Source: an uncultured Clostridia bacterium
GTDB lineage: Bacteria; Bacillota; Clostridia; Oscillospirales; Ruminococcaceae
Direction of reading: 5' to 3'
NCBI GenBank assembly: GCA_947629275.1
Contig: CANRDG010000021.1
Coordinates: 1 to 17,578 of the forward strand
Length of the DNA: 17,578 nucleotides
Under the pieces are notes generated by a model. The model made no database searches, was not told where the DNA came from, and worked only from the letters and a program-made list of their open reading frames with translations. Below, one piece after another: positions 14,240-17,578 of the stretch. Position 1 is the first letter of the stretch. Each line of letters opens with the position of its first letter. A program made the translations under genes and the position numbers.

Positions 14240-15265
14240 TCACGCTCCGTAAATGCTGTCAAGCGGCAGAGTTGCTATGCCGTTTAAGCTCTCGTCTGCA
14301 CGTCTGCCTGCAAGATAGTCATAATAAGCCTGACAGCCTATCATAGCGGCATTGTCGCCGCAGTATTTAAGCTCGGGAAGATACAGCTTTATACCACGCT
14401 CGCCGCAAGCTTTTTCCATAGCCGCCCTTACGCCGCTGTTTGCAGAAACGCCGCCCACCACCGATAGCTTTTTAAAACCGTATCTGTCGGCGGCAAGCAT
14501 GGTCTTCTGCACAAGTATATCGCACACGGTTTTTTGATAAGACGCCGCTATATCGCACTGCGAAAGCTTGTCCTCCTCGCCGCGCTGCTGTGCGTTGTGA
14601 ACGAGATTTACCACCGCAGTTTTAAGTCCCGAAAAAGAAAAGTCAAACTCGCTGCCTGCCACTTTCGGGTGCGGAAAAGAATATGCCGTCGGGTCTCCTT
14701 TTTTGGCGGCTTCGTCTATATATTTTCCGCCGGGGTATTCAAAGCCTATCATTCGTGCCGCCTTGTCAAGAGCCTCCCCTGCCGCATCGTCACGTGTTCT
14801 GCCCAAAACAGAAAACTTTGTGTAATCTTCAACATGAACAATGTTCGTATTTCCACCGCTTATAACGAGGCAAAGGTAGGGCGGCTTCAGCTCGTGATGA
14901 GAAATATAATTCGCCGCTATGTGCCCTGCTATGTGGTGCACAGGTATAAGCAGTTTGCCTGCCGCCATAGCAAGTCCCTTTGCAAAGCTTATGCCGACAA
15001 GCAGCGCGCCTATAAGCCCCGGCGCATACGTCACCGCCACCGCATCAATATCTTCAAGAGTGCAGTCTGCATCTTCCAGCGCTTTTTTTGCAACGGCATA
15101 AATGCTCTCACTGTGCATACGCGAGGCTATCTCAGGCACAACGCCGCCGTACAGCCTGTGCATATCTATCTGCGTTGCAACAACGTTTGAAAGCACATTA
15201 AGCCCGTCCTCAACAATTGCGCAAGCCGTTTCATCGCAAGAGCTTTCTATAGCAAGTATCTTCAT
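14240..15265 (-). CDS. tsaD: tRNA N6-adenosine threonylcarbamoyltransferase
   Basis: This enzyme moves the threonylcarbamoyl group from its adenylate to A37 of ANN-decoding tRNAs, giving t6A. It works with TsaB and TsaE, which are not encoded here. It has 341 residues, normal length. It starts MKILAIESSCDETACAIV, the ASKHA-fold phosphate motif. The metal-binding pair His111 and His115 lie in VHHIAGHIAAN, Asp304 in YCGDNAAMIG completes the site, and SGGNT near 136-140 is intact. The start overlaps the rimI stop as ATGA, a sign of translational coupling. tsaB-rimI-tsaD clusters are common in Firmicutes; here tsaB is missing from the run. Confidence 0.96.
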   Translation of the reverse strand: MKILAIESSCDETACAIVEDGLNVLSNVVATQIDMHRLYGGVVPEIASRMHSESIYAVAKKALEDADCTLEDIDAVAVTYAPGLIGALLVGISFAKGLAMAAGKLLIPVHHIAGHIAANYISHHELKPPYLCLVISGGNTNIVHVEDYTKFSVLGRTRDDAAGEALDKAARMIGFEYPGGKYIDEAAKKGDPTAYSFPHPKVAGSEFDFSFSGLKTAVVNLVHNAQQRGEEDKLSQCDIAASYQKTVCDILVQKTMLAADRYGFKKLSVVGGVSANSGVRAAMEKACGERGIKLYLPELKYCGDNAAMIGCQAYYDYLAGRRADESLNGIATLPLDSIYGA

Positions 15266-15720
15266 TCTATCACTACCCGTTCCAAGTATTTTGTCATAAG
15301 GTCGGCGTCCTCTGTGGGCTGTTCGTAAAAGCCCCTGCGCGTACCGACCTTTATATATCCCATGCTCTTGTACAGCATTATCGCCGCCTCGTTGCTCTGC
15401 CGCACTTCAAGAGTTATAAACTCCGCGCCTTCGGTCGCATTATCTTCAAGAGCCTGCATAAACGCCCTGCCTATGCTCTTTCTGCGGTGAGAAGCCTTTA
15501 CACCGATGTTGTTTATATAGCACTCCCCCGCTATCTCTCGCATATCCGCAAAACCGACTATCTCTCCGCCTGCCTGCGCTACCAAGATAGTTGCGCTCTT
15601 GTTTTCAAGCTCATCCGCAAAAGCCTGTTCGCTCCACGGCAGTGTGAAAAGCTCTTTTTCAATAGCTGCCACCTGCGGTATGTCTGCGGCCGTCATTTTT
15701 CTAATGGTAATCTCATTCAT
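15262..15720 (-). CDS. rimI: Ribosomal protein alanine N-acetyltransferase
   Basis: This GNAT-fold acetyltransferase is of the RimI type, which acetylates the N-terminal Ala of ribosomal protein S18. I chose the ATG at 15720 (152 aa): it gives the usual MNEITIRKMT start and has GGAG seven bases upstream, inside the rsmI end. A longer frame opening at 15795 would add 25 residues that merely re-read rsmI. The acetyl-CoA loop is RRKSIGRAFM. The C-terminal RQSNEAAIMLYKSMGYIKVGTR and the EDADLM segment are RimI-like. It overlaps rsmI by eight bases and tsaD by four. Substrate breadth cannot be told, since GNAT proteins near tsaD sometimes act on other proteins. Confidence 0.9.
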   Translation of the reverse strand: MNEITIRKMTAADIPQVAAIEKELFTLPWSEQAFADELENKSATILVAQAGGEIVGFADMREIAGECYINNIGVKASHRRKSIGRAFMQALEDNATEGAEFITLEVRQSNEAAIMLYKSMGYIKVGTRRGFYEQPTEDADLMTKYLERVVIE

Positions 15721-16555
15721 CGCTATTCTCCAGCAGTGCAGCGTATATCTCGCTTTTTGAAAAGCCGCTTGTTTTGGCGGTGTGCTTTGCCGCATCTGCT
15801 TTTTTCATGCCTTTTGCAACAAGGGCTTTCGCCTGCTGTATTGCATCTTCCAAAGTCTCGGCGGCTGCCTTTTCTTTGCAACCTTCTATTATAAGTACAT
15901 ACTCGCCCTTTGGCAGCTCGTTTTCGTAACGCTTGACCGCCTGCGCTATCGTAGTTCTTATCACCTGCTCGTGAATTTTAGTAAGCTCACGGCAAAGCGA
16001 TATTTTCCTGTCGCCGAAATATTTCAGCATATCGTCAAGCGTCGCCCTCAGCTTGTGCGGCGCTTCGTAAAAAATAAGCGTGTCGGGAATGTTAGCGGCG
16101 TTTTCAAGCTGTTCAAACCGCGAAGGTCTGTTCATCGACAAAAAACCCTGGAACGAAAACCGCGATGTGTCAAGTCCGCTTATCGCTAGTGCAGAAATCG
16201 CCGCGCTCGGGCCGGGTACTACAACTACTTCAATGCCTAAGTCTGCACAATATTTCACCATTTCTTCGCCGGGGTCTGATATGCACGGCATACCTGCATC
16301 GGTAACAAGCGCACAATTCTCGCCTGCAATTATCCTGTTCGCGACCGCCTCGCAGCTCGGCTTTTTGTTGTGCTCGTGGTGGCTCACCAGCGGCTTTTTT
16401 ATCTCCAGAAAATTTAATAGCTTCGCTGTAACTCTCGTGTCCTCGGCGCACACAAAGTCAACCTCTTTAAGCGTTTCCACCGCGCGGTATGTAATGTCGC
16501 CAAGGTTGCCTATCGGCGTGCCGACTATATAAAGCTTTGCCTTTTCGCTGTCCAT
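15713..16555 (-). CDS. rsmI: 16S rRNA (cytidine1402-2'-O)-methyltransferase
   Basis: This SAM-dependent methyltransferase adds the 2'-O-methyl to C1402 in the decoding centre of 16S rRNA. It has 280 residues, typical. The tetrapyrrole-methylase-like fold is shown by YIVGTPIGNLGDITYRAV (9-26), AEDTRVTAKLL (37-47), HHEHN, and LVTDAGMPCISDPG (83-96). The C-terminal helical extension, with EDAIQQAKALVAKGMKKADAAK, is usual for RsmI. The ATG follows the dusB stop by two bases. The AGGGGAG site is 13 bases upstream, rather far, so coupling to dusB translation is likely. Confidence 0.95.
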   Translation of the reverse strand: MDSEKAKLYIVGTPIGNLGDITYRAVETLKEVDFVCAEDTRVTAKLLNFLEIKKPLVSHHEHNKKPSCEAVANRIIAGENCALVTDAGMPCISDPGEEMVKYCADLGIEVVVVPGPSAAISALAISGLDTSRFSFQGFLSMNRPSRFEQLENAANIPDTLIFYEAPHKLRATLDDMLKYFGDRKISLCRELTKIHEQVIRTTIAQAVKRYENELPKGEYVLIIEGCKEKAAAETLEDAIQQAKALVAKGMKKADAAKHTAKTSGFSKSEIYAALLENSDE

Positions 16556-16557
16556 GT

Positions 16558-17547
16558 TTACCGTCTTTCTCCCCTTTTTATTACATCTGCCGCTATCTGC
16601 TCCAGCTTTGAATATTCGTCCAGCGCCGAGCAGCTCGCGCGTATCTTAGCGCTGTCGGGCAGCCCTTTTACATACCATATAACGTGCTTTCTCGCCTCTC
16701 GCATACCGTGCTCCTCGCCGAGGGTATCACAAAGCATTCTCGCGTGCCGCAGCATGACCCTCATGCGCTCTTCAAGCGGCGGTTCGTGCAAAAGCTCGCC
16801 CGTTTCAAAATAATGCTCCACCTGCTCAAACACCCATGGTCTGCCGTAAGAAGCCCTGCCTATCATGACAAGGTCGCAGCCCGTTTCGCTGTACATTCTT
16901 TCGCAGTCAAGCGCGGTTTTAACATCGCCGTTGCCTATGACGGGTATCTTCACGCTTTCCTTGACTTTCTTTATAATATCCCAGTCAGCCTCGCCGCTGT
17001 AAAACTGCTTTCGCGTTCTGCCGTGCACCGCCACAGCCTTTACGCCTGCCGTTTCAAGACCCTGCGCTATAGATACGGCGTTTATGTTTTCCTCGTCCCA
17101 GCCTGCGCGAATTTTAGCGGTAACGGGGCAAGAGGCGTTTTGCACAGCCGCTTTTGCAATTGCGAATGCCGTTTCGGGCGTTTTCATAAGCGCGCTGCCG
17201 CCGCCGTTGTTTACCACCTTGGGCACGGGGCAGCCCATGTTTATGTCGATTATGTCGGGCGAAAACTTGCCGAGCAGCTGCACCGCCCTGCCGATATATT
17301 CGGGTTCTTCGCCAAAAAGCTGTATCGCCATAGGTCGTTCCGCCTGCGTTATAGTGCAAAGCTCGTCGGTCTTTCTGTCGCCGTAGCACATACCCTTTGC
17401 AGATACCATTTCGCTTACCAGATAGCTCGCGCCGTACTCTTTGCAAAGCGTTCTGTACACCGTGTCAGCCACCGATGCCATTGGCGCCAAAGCGGCAGTC
17501 TTTTTTATGATTACGCTGCCTATGTATATGTTTTCGATTTTCTTCAT
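16558..17547 (-). CDS. dusB: tRNA-dihydrouridine synthase (DusB-like)
   Basis: This FMN enzyme reduces uridine to dihydrouridine in the tRNA D-loop. The ATG at 17547 is chosen (329 aa, normal length) because GGTGAT lies six bases upstream; the frame is open to the window edge but the family start fits here. LAPMASVADTVYR gives the FMN-binding start of the TIM barrel. Cys106 in INMGCPVPKV is the general acid. KIRAGW, AVHGRTRKQFYSG, and IGNGDV with IGRASYGRPW are the FMN and substrate motifs. The C-terminal helical domain, REARKHVIWYVKGLPDS, is DusB-like. It is the first visible gene of the dusB-rsmI-rimI-tsaD-hydE operon. Confidence 0.94.
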   Translation of the reverse strand: MKKIENIYIGSVIIKKTAALAPMASVADTVYRTLCKEYGASYLVSEMVSAKGMCYGDRKTDELCTITQAERPMAIQLFGEEPEYIGRAVQLLGKFSPDIIDINMGCPVPKVVNNGGGSALMKTPETAFAIAKAAVQNASCPVTAKIRAGWDEENINAVSIAQGLETAGVKAVAVHGRTRKQFYSGEADWDIIKKVKESVKIPVIGNGDVKTALDCERMYSETGCDLVMIGRASYGRPWVFEQVEHYFETGELLHEPPLEERMRVMLRHARMLCDTLGEEHGMREARKHVIWYVKGLPDSAKIRASCSALDEYSKLEQIAADVIKRGERR

Positions 17548-17567
17548 GCAAATATCACCATGCTTAT

Positions 17568-17573
17568 ATTGTA
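17568..17573 (-). promoter_or_regulatory. Possible -10 box of the dusB operon
   Basis: TACAAT on the minus strand lies 20 bases before the dusB ATG, giving a start near 17561 and a short leader that contains the GGTGAT site. The -35 would lie beyond the window, so this cannot be confirmed and a further upstream gene in the operon is not excluded. Confidence 0.35.
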
Positions 17574-17578
17574 GCACA

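Noticed and set aside
15721..15795. A 25-residue longer RimI N-terminus
   Set aside because: The added part re-reads rsmI in another frame, does not resemble RimI, and the ATG at 15720 has a proper ribosome site.

Overview
The window reads as a chromosomal segment from a low-to-mid G+C anaerobic Firmicute, most likely a Clostridia member of the Ruminococcus/Oscillospiraceae type. The evidence is strong AAGGAGG-type ribosome sites, consensus sigma-A promoters, a ClpC-type Hsp100 protein, a HydE hydrogenase maturase, a Cys-rich microprotein, and heavy use of ATA isoleucine codons. The taxonomic placement is inference. I see no rRNA, tRNA, phage or insertion-sequence genes, and no CRISPR array.

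Left part (1-4077): the 3' end of an ABC-2 type permease runs off the left edge and ends at a bidirectional terminator that it shares with a convergent clpC gene. clpC has a structured leader in which a GC hairpin lies between the Shine-Dalgarno sequence and the start codon. Divergent from clpC is a 50-codon gene for a membrane-anchored, Cys/Gly-rich microprotein, followed by two hairpin terminators.

Middle part (4077-9440): two minus-strand regulators, a ROK-family repressor-like protein and a LysR-family regulator, lie to the left of a leuCDB operon. The LysR gene is divergent from leuC. Their two near-consensus promoters sit back to back, and a perfect 6-4-6 dyad covers both -35 boxes, so the LysR protein is the obvious candidate controller of leucine biosynthesis. 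leuA is not in the window.

Right-middle (9404-13180): a 545-bp gene-free stretch holds a consensus promoter with an adjacent operator-like dyad and a 220-bp inverted-repeat element built from GTTAGAA-type heptamers. It precedes a three-gene transcription unit: ABC ATPase, NatB-like ABC-2 permease with an extracytoplasmic domain, and a TraB/GumN-family lipoprotein.

Right part (13184-17578): a tightly packed minus-strand operon in the order dusB, rsmI, rimI, tsaD, hydE. Four genes modify tRNA, rRNA or ribosomal protein. The last encodes the [FeFe]-hydrogenase maturase HydE and is probably translated from the same mRNA. The convergent GumN and hydE genes share a bidirectional terminator.

Most of the window is ordinary, well-recognised gene content. 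The items most worth a second look are the Cys-rich microprotein, the clpC leader, the heptamer inverted-repeat element, the divergent leu promoter dyad, and hydE at the end of a translation operon. I found no convincing new multi-gene system.
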